This document shows positions 28,407 to 37,768 of a stretch of 64,000 nt of DNA, piece after piece (the stretch's first letter is position 1; every line of letters begins with the position of its first letter). The position numbers and the translations under genes are program-made. The DNA is taken from assembly GCF_900167365.1 (NCBI RefSeq), contig NZ_FUXL01000004.1:62001-126000 (forward strand), written 5' to 3'. The DNA is from Consotaella salsifontis. GTDB lineage: Bacteria > Pseudomonadota > Alphaproteobacteria > Rhizobiales > Rhizobiaceae. The notes below the pieces were generated by a model. The model saw only the letters and a list, made by a program, of their open reading frames with translations, ran no database searches and had not been told where the DNA came from.

Positions 28407-29035
28407 GCAACGACGCCGCCCTCAAGGAGCCCTTCGAGTCGCTTGATCGTCAAAGACTATCGGCCGCGCTCGGCATGTGGATCTTCCTCGCCAGCGAGGT
28501 GCTTTTCTTCGGCGGCATGTTCCTGGGCATGACCATCTACCGCCAGATCCACCCGGACGCGATCATGGAGGCGGCGCGCGAGACGAACGTCCTCTTCGGC
28601 TCGATCAACACGGCGCTCCTCCTCATCTCCAGCGTCACCATGGTGCTGGCCGACAAGGCGGCGGAAAAGGGCCTGAAAAGCGCCGTGCTCGCCTTCCTCG
28701 CGGCGACAGCGGCGCTCGGCCTGTGCTTTCTCGTCCTCAAGGGCTTCGAATACCGCGAAGACATCCATGAGCATCTGGTGCCCGGCCCGGACTTCAAGCT
28801 GCATACGCCGGCGGCGCAACTCTTCTTCGGCTTCTACTGGATCATGACCGGCGTCCACGCCGTGCATCTCACCATCGCGATCGTCGCCGTCTCCACCTAC
28901 TTCGTGCGCATCTGGCGCGGCGGCTTTCCGTTCGAAGGCAGCGCCGCCCTTCCCGTGCTCGGCCTCTACTGGCACCTCGTCGACATCATCTGGATCTTCC
29001 TCTACCCCCTTCTTTATCTCGGGGGGCGCACATGA
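28403..29035 (+). CDS. coxC: cytochrome c oxidase subunit III
   Basis: This 210-residue, five-helix subunit III stabilises proton uptake in subunit I. Family text is [15 protein letters not shown] near the start, with [20 protein letters not shown] and [19 protein letters not shown] near the end. It is the shorter form lacking the first two helices, as is usual for caa3 enzymes. Overlaps are ATGA on both sides. Confidence 0.95.
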   Translation: MSNDAALKEPFESLDRQRLSAALGMWIFLASEVLFFGGMFLGMTIYRQIHPDAIMEAARETNVLFGSINTALLLISSVTMVLADKAAEKGLKSAVLAFLAATAALGLCFLVLKGFEYREDIHEHLVPGPDFKLHTPAAQLFFGFYWIMTGVHAVHLTIAIVAVSTYFVRIWRGGFPFEGSAALPVLGLYWHLVDIIWIFLYPLLYLGGRT

Positions 29036-29397
29036 CCGCGCAGACAAGAAGCCGCACGGATCGCGCCGAGTTGTGGCGGCTGTCGCGGGGCAGCCTCGTT
29101 ATTGGCGTGGCGCTGATGGCGCTCCTCGCGCTCACGCTCGTATTCGCCTATGTGCCGATGGGCGCCTGGAACGCACCGGTCAGCTATGCCATCGCGGCGG
29201 CCAAGGCGCTGCTCGTCGCCGCCTTCTTCATGAAGCTCAAGAGTTCTCCGGCGCTTCTGACGCTGGCGGCGCTGGCCGGCCTCTTCTGGTTGGCGACCCT
29301 CTTTGCCCTGTCGCTCACCGACTATCCCTTCCGCCAGGCCGGTGAGCGGATCACGGCGCCGGTTCCAAGCCGGATCGGAACAGAGTCGCCCCTGTGA
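29032..29397 (+). CDS. coxD: cytochrome c oxidase subunit IV (prokaryotic type)
   Basis: This 121-residue protein has three hydrophobic helices. It has the short SYAIAAAKALLVAAFFMKLK segment typical of the COX4_pro family (subunit IV). The subunit has no cofactor and stabilises the complex. It is last in the run of overlapping genes that begins with actA. Confidence 0.88.
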   Translation: MTAQTRSRTDRAELWRLSRGSLVIGVALMALLALTLVFAYVPMGAWNAPVSYAIAAAKALLVAAFFMKLKSSPALLTLAALAGLFWLATLFALSLTDYPFRQAGERITAPVPSRIGTESPL

Positions 29398-29443
29398 CAG
29401 CCGAGAGGCGCAATCTGTCTTCCGTCAGCCGCATTCGCGTGCG

Positions 29444-30136
29444 ATGGCGAAAGAAATGAGCCCGTTCGCCCGAATCGCCTATCTTGCCACTGCCCTCGCC
29501 GCGAGCGCGACCGCCACGGCGGCGTCCGCCCATCCACACGTCTTCGTGGATGCGACGATGGAAATCAGCGCGAGCGCCGACGGTCATCTCGCCGCCGTTC
29601 ACAACATCTGGTGGATGGACGAGCTCTTCTCCTCCAGCGTCATTCCCGATTTCGACAAGAACGCCAATGGCCGTCTCGATCCGAGCGAGCTGAAGGCGGT
29701 TGGCGCGCAGGTGAAGAAGTCCATCGCCGAATGGTCGTTCTATACCTTCGTACGCGTCAATGGGGCGCCGATCGAGATGCAGCCGCCGCCGGTGCTCAAT
29801 GTCAGTTACGACCAGAAGCGGGGCCAATTGCTGTTCGATTTCACCATGAAGCCGGCAAAGCCCCTCGATCTGAAGAAGCAGGCGGTCAGCTTCTCAAACT
29901 TCGACGACAGCTATTTCGTCGCCTTCGACTTCAAGCGCGGGATCGAGGATTTCCGGCTGAAGGGGATCGGCTCGCGTTGCACGAAGCAGCTCGATGTTCC
30001 GACGTCCGACGAGGCAGCAAACGCCTGGATGCAGCAGATTGCGGGGCTGGGGCCTGACGCTCAGGTGCCGGACGATGGCATCAAGTTCTCGCAAGTCCTG
30101 TCGACCCGTTTCGAGCTCGACTGCACGCACGGCTGA
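29444..30136 (+). CDS. DUF1007-family secreted protein with an EF-hand-like loop
   Basis: This 230-residue protein has a signal peptide ending ASA and a mature start HPHVFVDATMEI, the DUF1007 hallmark. An EF-hand-like loop DFDKNANGRLDPSE lies at about residue 68, so calcium or another metal may bind. DUF1007 genes usually precede a NicO/HupE-type nickel or cobalt permease, but none follows here; the next gene is convergent. I start it at 29444; an ATG at 29456 is also possible. It is 46 bases after coxD and may be co-transcribed with the oxidase genes. Confidence 0.85.
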   Translation: MAKEMSPFARIAYLATALAASATATAASAHPHVFVDATMEISASADGHLAAVHNIWWMDELFSSSVIPDFDKNANGRLDPSELKAVGAQVKKSIAEWSFYTFVRVNGAPIEMQPPPVLNVSYDQKRGQLLFDFTMKPAKPLDLKKQAVSFSNFDDSYFVAFDFKRGIEDFRLKGIGSRCTKQLDVPTSDEAANAWMQQIAGLGPDAQVPDDGIKFSQVLSTRFELDCTHG

Positions 30137-30151
30137 GGTGCCGGGCGATCC

Positions 30152-31753
30152 TCAGACGTGGCCGCCCACGACCTTGCCCGGCCGGGCGCCGCTCTGCCGG
30201 CCAGCCTCGATGACCGCCCCGCCATTCACCCACAGCTCTGAAACGCCGGAGGCAAGCACGGTGGAATCGGCGAAGGTCGCCTCGTCGGCGATGCTATCCT
30301 CGAACAGGACGAGGTCCGCCGCCATGCCGGGGCGCACAAGCCCGCGATCGGTGAGCCCGAAGCGCTGGGCCGCGACCGAGGTCATGCGCCGCACCGCGTC
30401 CTCCAGCGGAAACCAGCCGCTTTCGCGCCGCAGCCGCCCCGCGATCCTCGGAAAGGTGCCGAAGGCGCGCGGATGGGGCTTCGAGCCCGGGCGCGGTATC
30501 CCGTCCGATCCGGCCATGTAGAGGCGGTGGCAGCAGGCGGCGTGGAGGTCGTCCTCGTCGAGCTGGAACAGAATGACGCCGGTTTGGCCGGCGTCCGCGT
30601 CGATGAGCCTCAACATGAGATCGAAGGGCGAGGTCGAAAGGCGGCGCGCCGCCTGCCGCATGTCGCAGCCTTCCAGATGCTTGAGATCGGCGGCGCCCAC
30701 GGCGGACAGGCGGACGTTTTCCCATCCGATGAGGAAGACCTTGCTCTGCCCCTCGAAGGCCTCTCCGCCATGCTCGATCCAGTGCTGGAGACGCGCCCGC
30801 CATTCCGGCTGGGCGAGGCGGCCCTTCAGCGCCGGGAGGCCGCCATCCATCGCCGAGGGCGGCAGAAGCTGGAGCATCCATGTGCTTCCGGCGGGATAGG
30901 GATACATGTCGAAGCTGATGTCGATCCCCTCCCCCCGCATCTCCTCGAGCCGCGCCGCCGCCTTCGGCACCTGACCCCAGTTGGGACGCCCCGCCGACTG
31001 AAGATGGGAGAGCAGACCCGCCGCGCCGGAGATAGCAAGGACGCGGCCGAACTCCTCGATCGCGTCCATGAGCCCCGCCTCGTAGCTGCGGATATGGGCG
31101 GCGACGACACCGCCGAAGCCGCCAACCACCCGCCCGAGAGCGACAAGCTCCTCCTCGCCGGCGAAGGCGCTTGGAGGGTAGACGAGACCGAGCGACAGGC
31201 CAGCCGCGCCCTGCCGCATCTGTTCGGAAAGCAGCGCGGACATCGCCGCGATCTCCGCCTCGCTGGCGGGGCGTCGGTCATAGCCCATGACGGCGAGACG
31301 CAAGGCCGCGTGACCGACGAGAGAGACGAGGTTGAGCGCGACGCCCTCGCGCTCCAGCGCGGCGCGATAGCCGGAAAGGTCATCGAAGATCTCCGCGTCG
31401 GCTGTTTCGCCGAGAAGGCCGGAGAAATGCCCGCGCAGCGCCTCGCGCGATCCCGGCACGGCCGGATAGAGCGAGAAGGAGCAATTGCCGACGACGATGG
31501 TCGTCACGCCCTGAAACGCTTTCTCCGGGCGGTCGCGCTCCCTCAGGAAGCTCAGATCGTCATGGCAATGGGCGTCGATGAAGCCGGGCGAAAGATAGCG
31601 CTCGTCGGCGTCGACGACCCGCGCCCCATCGGCGGGAGAGAGGCCCGAGCCGATCCGCGCAATGCGGCCGTTCGCGATCTCCACATCGCCGCGATACCAG
31701 GGAGCGCCCGTGCCGTCGATGATGCGGGCACCGCGAATGAGCGTCGTGGTCAT
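30152..31753 (-). CDS. N-acyl-D-amino-acid deacylase (D-aminoacylase)
   Basis: This 533-residue amidohydrolase-superfamily enzyme removes the acyl group from N-acyl-D-amino acids. Metal-site segments are FIDAHCHDD, VVGNCSFSL (bridging Cys of D-aminoacylases), LLSHLQSAG and the Asp in AGSDGIPRP. A C-terminal beta-sandwich piece has GMAADLVLFED. It is downstream of the PLP enzyme on the same strand (50-base gap) and so probably belongs to the IclR regulon. It ends 15 bases from the convergent DUF1007 gene. Confidence 0.9.
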   Translation of the reverse strand: MTTTLIRGARIIDGTGAPWYRGDVEIANGRIARIGSGLSPADGARVVDADERYLSPGFIDAHCHDDLSFLRERDRPEKAFQGVTTIVVGNCSFSLYPAVPGSREALRGHFSGLLGETADAEIFDDLSGYRAALEREGVALNLVSLVGHAALRLAVMGYDRRPASEAEIAAMSALLSEQMRQGAAGLSLGLVYPPSAFAGEEELVALGRVVGGFGGVVAAHIRSYEAGLMDAIEEFGRVLAISGAAGLLSHLQSAGRPNWGQVPKAAARLEEMRGEGIDISFDMYPYPAGSTWMLQLLPPSAMDGGLPALKGRLAQPEWRARLQHWIEHGGEAFEGQSKVFLIGWENVRLSAVGAADLKHLEGCDMRQAARRLSTSPFDLMLRLIDADAGQTGVILFQLDEDDLHAACCHRLYMAGSDGIPRPGSKPHPRAFGTFPRIAGRLRRESGWFPLEDAVRRMTSVAAQRFGLTDRGLVRPGMAADLVLFEDSIADEATFADSTVLASGVSELWVNGGAVIEAGRQSGARPGKVVGGHV

Positions 31754-31803
31754 GGCGCCAGAGCCTTTCTCAAAAATCGCGTTCGCTGCCGCTTAACGCC
31801 GGC

Positions 31804-33006
31804 TCAATCCGGCCAGCGGCTCATGGCCGCCATCTTCGCCTTGCGGCGGGCGAGGAGCGGTGTCGCGATGACGGTGTTTGAGCGGGCCGCCCTGGTCAGT
31901 TCCTCGTCCAGCCGGCGCGCGACGATCGTCTCTTCGCCCTCGTGGAGGTTGCACGGGTCGAGGTAGAAATAATGATGTTCCACCTCGTGGTCGCGCACGA
32001 TTACAGGCGGTTCACCCCGCGCCATCGCGTCGGCGAGGTCCCAGGCGGTAATATGGGCAGCCTCCGGATCGACCGTGACCTTGAGGCGGTCGAGGGGGTT
32101 GTTCGTCGGGTCGGGGACGATCCTCGGATCGACGCCGGCGCGCCCTTCCAGCGTCGAAAGCCAAAGGTCGAGCGCCCGCTTCTCCCTGGCGCGCACCGCC
32201 GCATGGTCGCGCTTTCCCCAAGCCTCCAGCGCGGCGATGGCGCCGGCGATGCTCTCCTTGCCGACCTTCATGCCGCGGCCGATGCCGAGATTCTGGAGAT
32301 AGGCCGCCTTCACCAGGTCCTTGGCGCCGGCGACGATGCCTCCCGTCGGCCCGCCCAGGAACTTGTGCGAAGAATAGAGCGCCACGTCGGCGCCGCGAGC
32401 GAGAAAGCCGGTGAGATCGTATTCCGACGCGCCATCCACGATTACCGGCACACCCTTGGCATGGGCGACCTCGGCGAACTCCTCAAGCGGAATCTGGCCA
32501 TATTCGACGACATGGTGGGACACGACATAGAGCGCCGCCGCCGTGCGCTCGGTGATTGCGCCGGCAAGGTGATAGGCCTCGGCCGACGTCGCCTGGCCGA
32601 CAGAGACGACCTTGGCGCCCGATATCCGCACCGCCTGCTCCACCGGCGCGCCGTAGTTGACGAGATGCCCCGCCTGGACCACGACCTCGTCGCGCGGCAG
32701 ACGGCTGGTATCCGGCAGGCGCTCGATGGCCGCAAGGTCCGCGCCGGTCATGGCGCCGGCGACGGCGAGCGTGATCCCGGCCGAGCATGAGGCGGTGACG
32801 AAGCCGGCCTCCGCCCCGCAAGCCTTGGCGATCGTCCTCGATGCCCTGCGTTGCAGATCGCCCATCTCGACGAATTCCGTTAGGATGGCGCGCATTGCCT
32901 CGACGGCCTCGGGCACGACGATGGAAGCACCCAGCGAGGTCATTGTGCCGGAGGCGTTGATGACCGGCCGAAGGCCCCATTCGCTTCGAATGTCGGATGA
33001 TGCCAT
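31804..33006 (-). CDS. SelA-like PLP-dependent enzyme (DgaE/D-glucosaminate-6-phosphate ammonia-lyase family)
   Basis: This 400-residue fold-type I PLP enzyme has the Schiff-base Lys in [15 protein letters not shown]. It also has [15 protein letters not shown] near the N-terminus and the Asp of the cofactor pocket in [15 protein letters not shown]. Relatives are D-glucosaminate-6-phosphate ammonia lyase and the partners of EF_0837-type amidohydrolases; such an amidohydrolase is in this island. The reaction is therefore probably an amino-acid or amino-sugar-acid elimination, and not selenocysteine synthesis. It is divergent from iclR with operator-like repeats between. Confidence 0.85.
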   Translation of the reverse strand: MASSDIRSEWGLRPVINASGTMTSLGASIVVPEAVEAMRAILTEFVEMGDLQRRASRTIAKACGAEAGFVTASCSAGITLAVAGAMTGADLAAIERLPDTSRLPRDEVVVQAGHLVNYGAPVEQAVRISGAKVVSVGQATSAEAYHLAGAITERTAAALYVVSHHVVEYGQIPLEEFAEVAHAKGVPVIVDGASEYDLTGFLARGADVALYSSHKFLGGPTGGIVAGAKDLVKAAYLQNLGIGRGMKVGKESIAGAIAALEAWGKRDHAAVRAREKRALDLWLSTLEGRAGVDPRIVPDPTNNPLDRLKVTVDPEAAHITAWDLADAMARGEPPVIVRDHEVEHHYFYLDPCNLHEGEETIVARRLDEELTRAARSNTVIATPLLARRKAKMAAMSRWPD

Positions 33007-33030
33007 ATCGACTCTCCTGCGGAATCCACA

Positions 33031-33067
33031 CTTCCACTAATATGGAAGAGATGATATAATTAAGGAA
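33031..33067. promoter_or_regulatory. paired operator sites between the DgaE-like gene and iclR
   Basis: A perfect TTCC-N8-GGAA palindrome lies at 33032-33047, extended to CTTCCA...TGGAAG (33031-33048). A second site retains the half TAATTAAGGAA (33057-33067). Their centres are 20 bp apart. The same pair with the same spacing occurs before the ABC substrate-binding gene at 42.64 kb. This marks it as the likely IclR operator. Confidence 0.65.
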
Positions 33068-33115
33068 TGATACGCCCGGCCTCAGGGCCGGTCAACGCGA
33101 AAGAAGGCGTCTCCG

Positions 33116-33904
33116 ATGTCCGAAGCCGAAACTCTCCGCCCCCGGCGGGCGCGCCAAAGCGGCATCGACCGGGCGCTGCAGATCCTCGATCATCTTCAGG
33201 CGACTGGTGTGCCGGTGACGGCCTACGAGATCGCCCGCTCCATCGGCGCGCCAATTTCGACGGTCTATTCGATCATCGACGATCTGGTGGAGAAGTCCCT
33301 TCTCAGCCGCGTCGAGGGCAATGCCGTCTGGCTCGGGCCCCGGCTCTATTATTACGGCCTCGCCTATGCCGCTTCGCTCGACGCTTTCGCGGTCGCCAGC
33401 GAAGTCATGCGCGAATTTGCCATGGAGGTCGGCGAGACAGTCCAGATCTGCGGCCGCGACGGCGACATGATGGTGGTGATGGGCATGACCGAGGGGCCGG
33501 GGCATTTCCGCGTCACCTCCAAGGTCGGGACACGGGTTCCGCTGTCCTGGACGGCGTCGGGGCGCCTTCTGGTCGGCCATCTTCCGTTCGAGGAGAGGCT
33601 GGCGATCTTCCAGCGTTCCGCCCGCCCGTCGCCGACAGGCCGGGCCGAGACGAATGCGGCAACCCTCGCCGAGGCCGCCGGCAAGGCCTTTGGCGAGTGC
33701 ATCTCCGTGCAGATCGGAGAATCCGACTTTGCCGTCTCCTGCATCGCGGCGCCGATCCGCGACGAGGCGGGCCATTGCCTGATGACCATTTCCATCGTTC
33801 TGCCCGAACAGAAGGCCGTGCAGGGGCGCGAGCACTACTGCTCGGCCGTCAGGGACTGCGCCGCCCGCATCGAGCGCCGACTCGGCAGCGCCGCGCGGCA
33901 ATGA
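33116..33904 (+). CDS. IclR-family transcriptional regulator
   Basis: This 262-residue regulator has an N-terminal winged helix-turn-helix (about 17-75: GIDRALQILDHLQ, then YEIARSIGAPISTVYSIIDDL). The C-terminal ligand-binding domain is at about 90-255. It is divergent from the PLP enzyme gene and flanked on both sides by the catabolic genes, the usual place for a local controller. The effector is probably a pathway intermediate. The shared operator pairs suggest that it controls itself and both minus-strand transcription units. Confidence 0.93.
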   Translation: MSEAETLRPRRARQSGIDRALQILDHLQATGVPVTAYEIARSIGAPISTVYSIIDDLVEKSLLSRVEGNAVWLGPRLYYYGLAYAASLDAFAVASEVMREFAMEVGETVQICGRDGDMMVVMGMTEGPGHFRVTSKVGTRVPLSWTASGRLLVGHLPFEERLAIFQRSARPSPTGRAETNAATLAEAAGKAFGECISVQIGESDFAVSCIAAPIRDEAGHCLMTISIVLPEQKAVQGREHYCSAVRDCAARIERRLGSAARQ

Positions 33905-33933
33905 TCGGCGCGTCCCGTCCCGCCCCATTCTGA

Positions 33934-34395
33934 TCAGTCCGCCACCTCGATCACCGCCTCGATCTCGACGGTGATCTGGTTCGGAAGGGACCCCATGCCG
34001 ACGGCCGAGCGGGCATGGCGCCCCGCCTCTCCGAAGACTTCGATCATCAGGTCCGAGCAGCCGTTGATCACCGCCGGATGATCGGCGAAGTCAGGCGCCG
34101 CGTTGACCATGCCGAGCAGCTTGACGACGCGGCGAACGCGGCCGAGATCGCCGAGGACGTCGTGCATCACCGCAATGAGGTTGATGCCGGTGAGCCGCGC
34201 GTCTTCATAGGCACGCTCGACCGGGATTTCCGCCCCGACCTTGCCCTTGCGAAGGCGTCCCTCGGCATCGAGCGGCCCCTGCCCGGAGAGAAACAGCAGA
34301 TTGCCGGCTCGAACATGGGTTTCGAAATTGGCGATGGGTTTGGGCGCGGACGGCAAAGTGATGCCGAGGGCCTCCAGGCGCTGATAGGCGGACAC
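33934..34395 (-). CDS. RidA/YjgF-family protein
   Basis: This 153-residue RidA-superfamily protein deaminates reactive enamine/imine intermediates made by PLP enzymes. Conserved text is NLLFLSGQGPLD, INLIAVMHDVLGDL and SLPNQITVEIEAVIEV. I set the start at the GTG at 34395 because AGGAGA lies 9 bases upstream and the family normally begins SAYxRLxxLG. An ATG at 34416 lacks a ribosome site. Its presence fits an island with a PLP-dependent ammonia lyase-like enzyme. It follows dppF after 107 bases. Confidence 0.9.
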   Translation of the reverse strand: MSAYQRLEALGITLPSAPKPIANFETHVRAGNLLFLSGQGPLDAEGRLRKGKVGAEIPVERAYEDARLTGINLIAVMHDVLGDLGRVRRVVKLLGMVNAAPDFADHPAVINGCSDLMIEVFGEAGRHARSAVGMGSLPNQITVEIEAVIEVAD

Positions 34396-34463
34396 GGAAA
34401 ATGCTCTCCTGATCATTGAAGTTCGTGGTATCGGCGTCCTACGGGACGTCCTGTCGGCTTGTC

Positions 34464-34493
34464 GGGAAGCGCTGGGCGCTCCCCCGTTTTTTT
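34464..34493 (+). terminator. plus-strand intrinsic terminator between ridA and dppF
   Basis: The hairpin GGGA-a-GCGC / GCGCTCCC (34464-34483) has a 3-base loop and is followed by CCG and seven T. The T-run makes it a plus-strand terminator, yet both flanking genes are on the minus strand. The nearest plus-strand gene is iclR, ending 560 bases upstream. Confidence 0.75.
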
Positions 34494-34502
34494 CAGATTG
34501 CG

Positions 34503-35486
34503 CTAGAGCACGCCCTCGGCCTCAAGCTCGGCGCGCCGCACGCAGGCCGATAGCTGGCGCTCCACGCCGGTGACGGGCACCGGCACGGGATCGCCCTCGG
34601 CACAGACGGGTTTGGCGTAGGGGCAGCGTGTGCGAAACACGCAGCCGGACGGCGGCGAGAGTGGGCTCGGAATATCGCCCTCCAGCACCAGCTCGGAACG
34701 CTCGGCGTCGGGATCGGGCACCGGCGCCGCCGAAAGCAGCGCCTTGGTATAGGGGTGGCGCGGCCGGGCGTAGATGGCGCGGGCCGGACCCTGCTCCATG
34801 ATCCGGCCGAGATAGAGCACGATGACGTCGTCGCAGAGATATTCGACGACGGTCAAATCGTGGGCGACGATCAGCATGGTGAGGCCGAGCTCGGCCTGAA
34901 GGTCCTGGATCAGGTTGAGGATCTGCGCCTGAACCGACACGTCGAGAGCCGACACCGGCTCGTCGGCGACGATGAACTCCGGCTCGACGGCAAGCGCCCG
35001 GGCGATGCCGATGCGCTGACGCTGTCCGCCGGAAAATTCGTGAGGGTAACGCCGCGCGTGCTCGGGCTGGAGACCAACCTTGGTGAGCAGTTCGGCGATG
35101 CGCGCCTGACGCGCCGCCCCCTTGGCGAGGCCGTGGGTGTCGAGCGCCTCGCCGATGATGGCGCCCACCCGCATCCTCGGGTCGAGGCTCGAATAAGGGT
35201 CCTGAAAGATGATTTGGAGGCGCCGGCGGTAGCGGCGCATCTCCTTGGGCGGCAGCGTGAAAAGGTCGACGCCGTCGAACACGGCCTTGCCGGAACTCGG
35301 CTCGACCAGCCGCAGCACCGAACGACCAATGGTCGTCTTGCCCGAGCCGGACTCGCCGACGAGTCCCGTCACCGTGCCGCGCCGCACCTCGAAGCTGACA
35401 CCGTCGACGGCGCGGACCACGCCGCGCGTCGAGGGAAAGCGCTTGGAGAGATTCTCCACGACAAGCAGGGGAGACGCATCGCTCAT
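34503..35486 (-). CDS. oligopeptide/dipeptide ABC transporter ATP-binding protein (DppF/OppF-like)
   Basis: This 327-residue cytoplasmic ATPase has Walker [11 protein letters not shown]-loop [12 protein letters not shown], signature [15 protein letters not shown] and Walker B FIVADEP. The C-terminal oligopeptide-transporter extension has the four-cysteine pattern [16 protein letters not shown]...LSAC. It pairs with the upstream DppD-like ATPase, which it overlaps by ATGA. It powers uptake of the compound bound by the protein at 41 kb. Confidence 0.95.
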   Translation of the reverse strand: MSDASPLLVVENLSKRFPSTRGVVRAVDGVSFEVRRGTVTGLVGESGSGKTTIGRSVLRLVEPSSGKAVFDGVDLFTLPPKEMRRYRRRLQIIFQDPYSSLDPRMRVGAIIGEALDTHGLAKGAARQARIAELLTKVGLQPEHARRYPHEFSGGQRQRIGIARALAVEPEFIVADEPVSALDVSVQAQILNLIQDLQAELGLTMLIVAHDLTVVEYLCDDVIVLYLGRIMEQGPARAIYARPRHPYTKALLSAAPVPDPDAERSELVLEGDIPSPLSPPSGCVFRTRCPYAKPVCAEGDPVPVPVTGVERQLSACVRRAELEAEGVL

Positions 35487-36553
35487 GACAGCTCCTCATG
35501 CCGAATGCAGCGCGAGGCATGGTCGGGATCGACCTTGACCAGGGGCGGCTTTCGCGCCTCGCAGGCATCGATCCGCAGAGGGCATCGCGGCGCAAAGCTG
35601 CAACCGTCGGGCAGCTCGGTGGTCGAGGGCACGTTGCCGGGGATGGGGGTCAGGCGACGGCGGACCGCCGGCTCGCCCCCGGCGGAAGGCGCGAGGTCGC
35701 GCGCCGGATTGGGCGTCGCGTGGAGAAGGCCGAGCGTATAGGGATGGCGTGGCTTGCGGAAGAGCTCGCGCATGGGCGCCTGCTCGACCACGCGGCCGGC
35801 GTACATCACCACCACCTCGTGGGCGATTTCCGCCACCACGCCGAGATTGTGGGTGATGAAGAGCATGCTCATGCCCATCTCGGCCTGAAGCCGCTCCAGT
35901 AGCCGTAGGATCTGCTTCTGAATGGTGACGTCCAACGCCGTCGTCGGCTCGTCGGCGATGAGCAGGCGCGGCTTGCAGGCGAGAGCGAGGGCGATCATCA
36001 CACGCTGGCGCATGCCGCCGGAAAGCTGGTGCGGATAGTCGCCGAGACGGTTGCCCGCTGCGGGAATCTCGACGAGTTCCAGCATCTGCCGGGCGTGCTC
36101 CAGTGCCTTCGTCCTGCCGATGGGCTCGTGCAGCATCGTCATTTCGGCGATCTGGTCGCCGATGGTCATCAGCGGATTGAGCGAGGTCATCGGCTCCTGA
36201 AAGATCATCGCGATCTCGGCGCCGCGGATCTTGCGCATCTCCTTCTGCGAGAGCTTGTCGAGGGCAATCATCGTCCCTGAGCGCTGGCGAAAGCGGATGC
36301 TGCCGCCCGCGATCCGCCCCCCTCGCGCCAGAAGCTGCATGATGGAGAGGCTGGCGACCGACTTGCCGGAGCCGGATTCACCCACCACGGCAACGGTCTC
36401 GCCGGCGCGTACGCGGAAGGTGACGTCGTCCACGGCTTTCGCGACGCGCGGCGGCCGGCCGAAATGCGTCTCCAGCCCGTCGACGGCGAGGATGATGTCC
36501 GGATCATCTTCAGCGAGCGGCGCCCCCGCCTTGGTCATCACCGCAGCGCTCAT
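35483..36553 (-). CDS. oligopeptide/dipeptide ABC transporter ATP-binding protein (DppD/OppD-like)
   Basis: This 356-residue ATPase has Walker [11 protein letters not shown]-loop [12 protein letters not shown], signature [15 protein letters not shown], Walker B LLIADEP and the C-terminal cysteine set [14 protein letters not shown]...CIR. The start at 36553 (MSAAVMTK) overlaps the amidohydrolase stop (ATGA). An upstream in-frame ATG at 36574 would lie deeper in that gene. Confidence 0.95.
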   Translation of the reverse strand: MSAAVMTKAGAPLAEDDPDIILAVDGLETHFGRPPRVAKAVDDVTFRVRAGETVAVVGESGSGKSVASLSIMQLLARGGRIAGGSIRFRQRSGTMIALDKLSQKEMRKIRGAEIAMIFQEPMTSLNPLMTIGDQIAEMTMLHEPIGRTKALEHARQMLELVEIPAAGNRLGDYPHQLSGGMRQRVMIALALACKPRLLIADEPTTALDVTIQKQILRLLERLQAEMGMSMLFITHNLGVVAEIAHEVVVMYAGRVVEQAPMRELFRKPRHPYTLGLLHATPNPARDLAPSAGGEPAVRRRLTPIPGNVPSTTELPDGCSFAPRCPLRIDACEARKPPLVKVDPDHASRCIRHEELS

Positions 36554-37749
36554 GGCATCGCCTGTCCGCAGCACGGGCAGTGCGCCGCCTTCGCCGGAAC
36601 GTGGCGGGACGCCGCGATCGTCTCGGCGCCGAGGATGACGGCACGCGGCTCGATCATCTTGGCGAGCAGGGCCGCGTGACCAAGCGAATCCCGCACGGAA
36701 AGATCGGCATCGACGACGTCGAAGATGGTGAATTCCGCCGGCCGGCCGACGTCCAGCTGGCCGTCCGTCGCCAGCCCGAGCACCGAGGCCGGCGCGGTCG
36801 TCACCGCGTCCACCACGTCCGAAAGGTCCATTCCGACGCTCATCATCTTCGACATCGTCGTGGCGAGGTCAAATGCCGGCCCGTCGAGCGAACGCGCATG
36901 AAGATCGGTGGAGATGGAAAAGGGCTTCAGTCCGCGCTTGAGCGCATACTCGCCCACCTTGAAGGAGAACGAGGCGCCACCATGGCCGATGTCGAGACGA
37001 ATACCCTTGTCGGCCGACCGCTGGACCAGATCGAAGAGGTCTTCGTCCTCCATGATCGAGCCGCCGGCCTTGCCGTTGAAGCAATGGGTGACGATGTCGC
37101 CGGGCCCCAGCACCTCCAGAACCTCGTCATAGGTCGGGGGCGGCTCGCCGACATGCACCATGAGCGGCAGCTTCAATATCTTGCCGAGTTTCTTGGCGAG
37201 CTTCACCGGCGTAATGCCCCAGCCATTCAGGATGACATGGCTCGCCCGCACCTTGATGCCGACGATGATGTCGCGGTTGGCCTCGACGGTCGCGATGATC
37301 TTGTCGATGTCGATCGAGCGCATGTCGATCAGCTCGGAGGTGTTGTAGCTGTCGATCAGCCCGATGGAGCCGATGTTGAGGAAGGCGCGGACGCGCTCGC
37401 GCGCCGGCTCCACGATGAAGCGACGGAATCCGGCAAAGCTCGCCTGCCCCGCCGAGCCGGCATCGACCAGCGTGGTGACGCCACGCTTGAGGCCGCAGTC
37501 GTCCGGCATGATCGAGATTTCGGTGCCGCCCCACCAGATATGGACATGAAGATCGGTCCAGCCGGGGGAGAGATAGGCGCCGCCGCCTTCGAAGACCCGC
37601 GCCTCGGCGGGCGCTGCGAGGTCGCGGCCGGTCGCCGCGATGCGGCCATCGGCATCGACCAAGACGTCGATGGCGGTGGACGGCGCGCCGGCGATGGCGA
37701 TCGGCCGGACATTGCGAACGAGAAGCGGGGTTGCGGAAAAGTCGATCAT
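36550..37749 (-). CDS. EF_0837/AHA_3915-like amidohydrolase/deacetylase
   Basis: This 399-residue amidohydrolase-superfamily enzyme has metal-site segments WTDLHVHIWW, VGIKVRASH (candidate carbamylated Lys), LPLMVHVGEP, IVTHCFNGKAG and the Asp in SISTDLHARS. Members of this subgroup are linked with SelA/DgaE-like PLP enzymes, as in this island, and deacylate small N-acyl compounds. Lying inside the transporter operon between permease and ATPase genes, it probably acts on the imported substrate. The C-terminus has an unusual HCPCCGQ cysteine motif. Confidence 0.88.
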   Translation of the reverse strand: MIDFSATPLLVRNVRPIAIAGAPSTAIDVLVDADGRIAATGRDLAAPAEARVFEGGGAYLSPGWTDLHVHIWWGGTEISIMPDDCGLKRGVTTLVDAGSAGQASFAGFRRFIVEPARERVRAFLNIGSIGLIDSYNTSELIDMRSIDIDKIIATVEANRDIIVGIKVRASHVILNGWGITPVKLAKKLGKILKLPLMVHVGEPPPTYDEVLEVLGPGDIVTHCFNGKAGGSIMEDEDLFDLVQRSADKGIRLDIGHGGASFSFKVGEYALKRGLKPFSISTDLHARSLDGPAFDLATTMSKMMSVGMDLSDVVDAVTTAPASVLGLATDGQLDVGRPAEFTIFDVVDADLSVRDSLGHAALLAKMIEPRAVILGAETIAASRHVPAKAAHCPCCGQAMP

Positions 37750-37768
37750 GATGCGCGGACCTCCTCCT

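Noticed and set aside
31804-33006. Selenocysteine synthase (SelA) label for the PLP enzyme
   Set aside because: No selB, selD or selenoprotein is nearby, and the partner amidohydrolase points to the DgaE-like branch.
33076-33091. CCGGCC-TCAG-GGCCGG hairpin in the iclR leader
   Set aside because: It is only 6 bp and of GC-rich composition; it could occur by chance and has no T-run.
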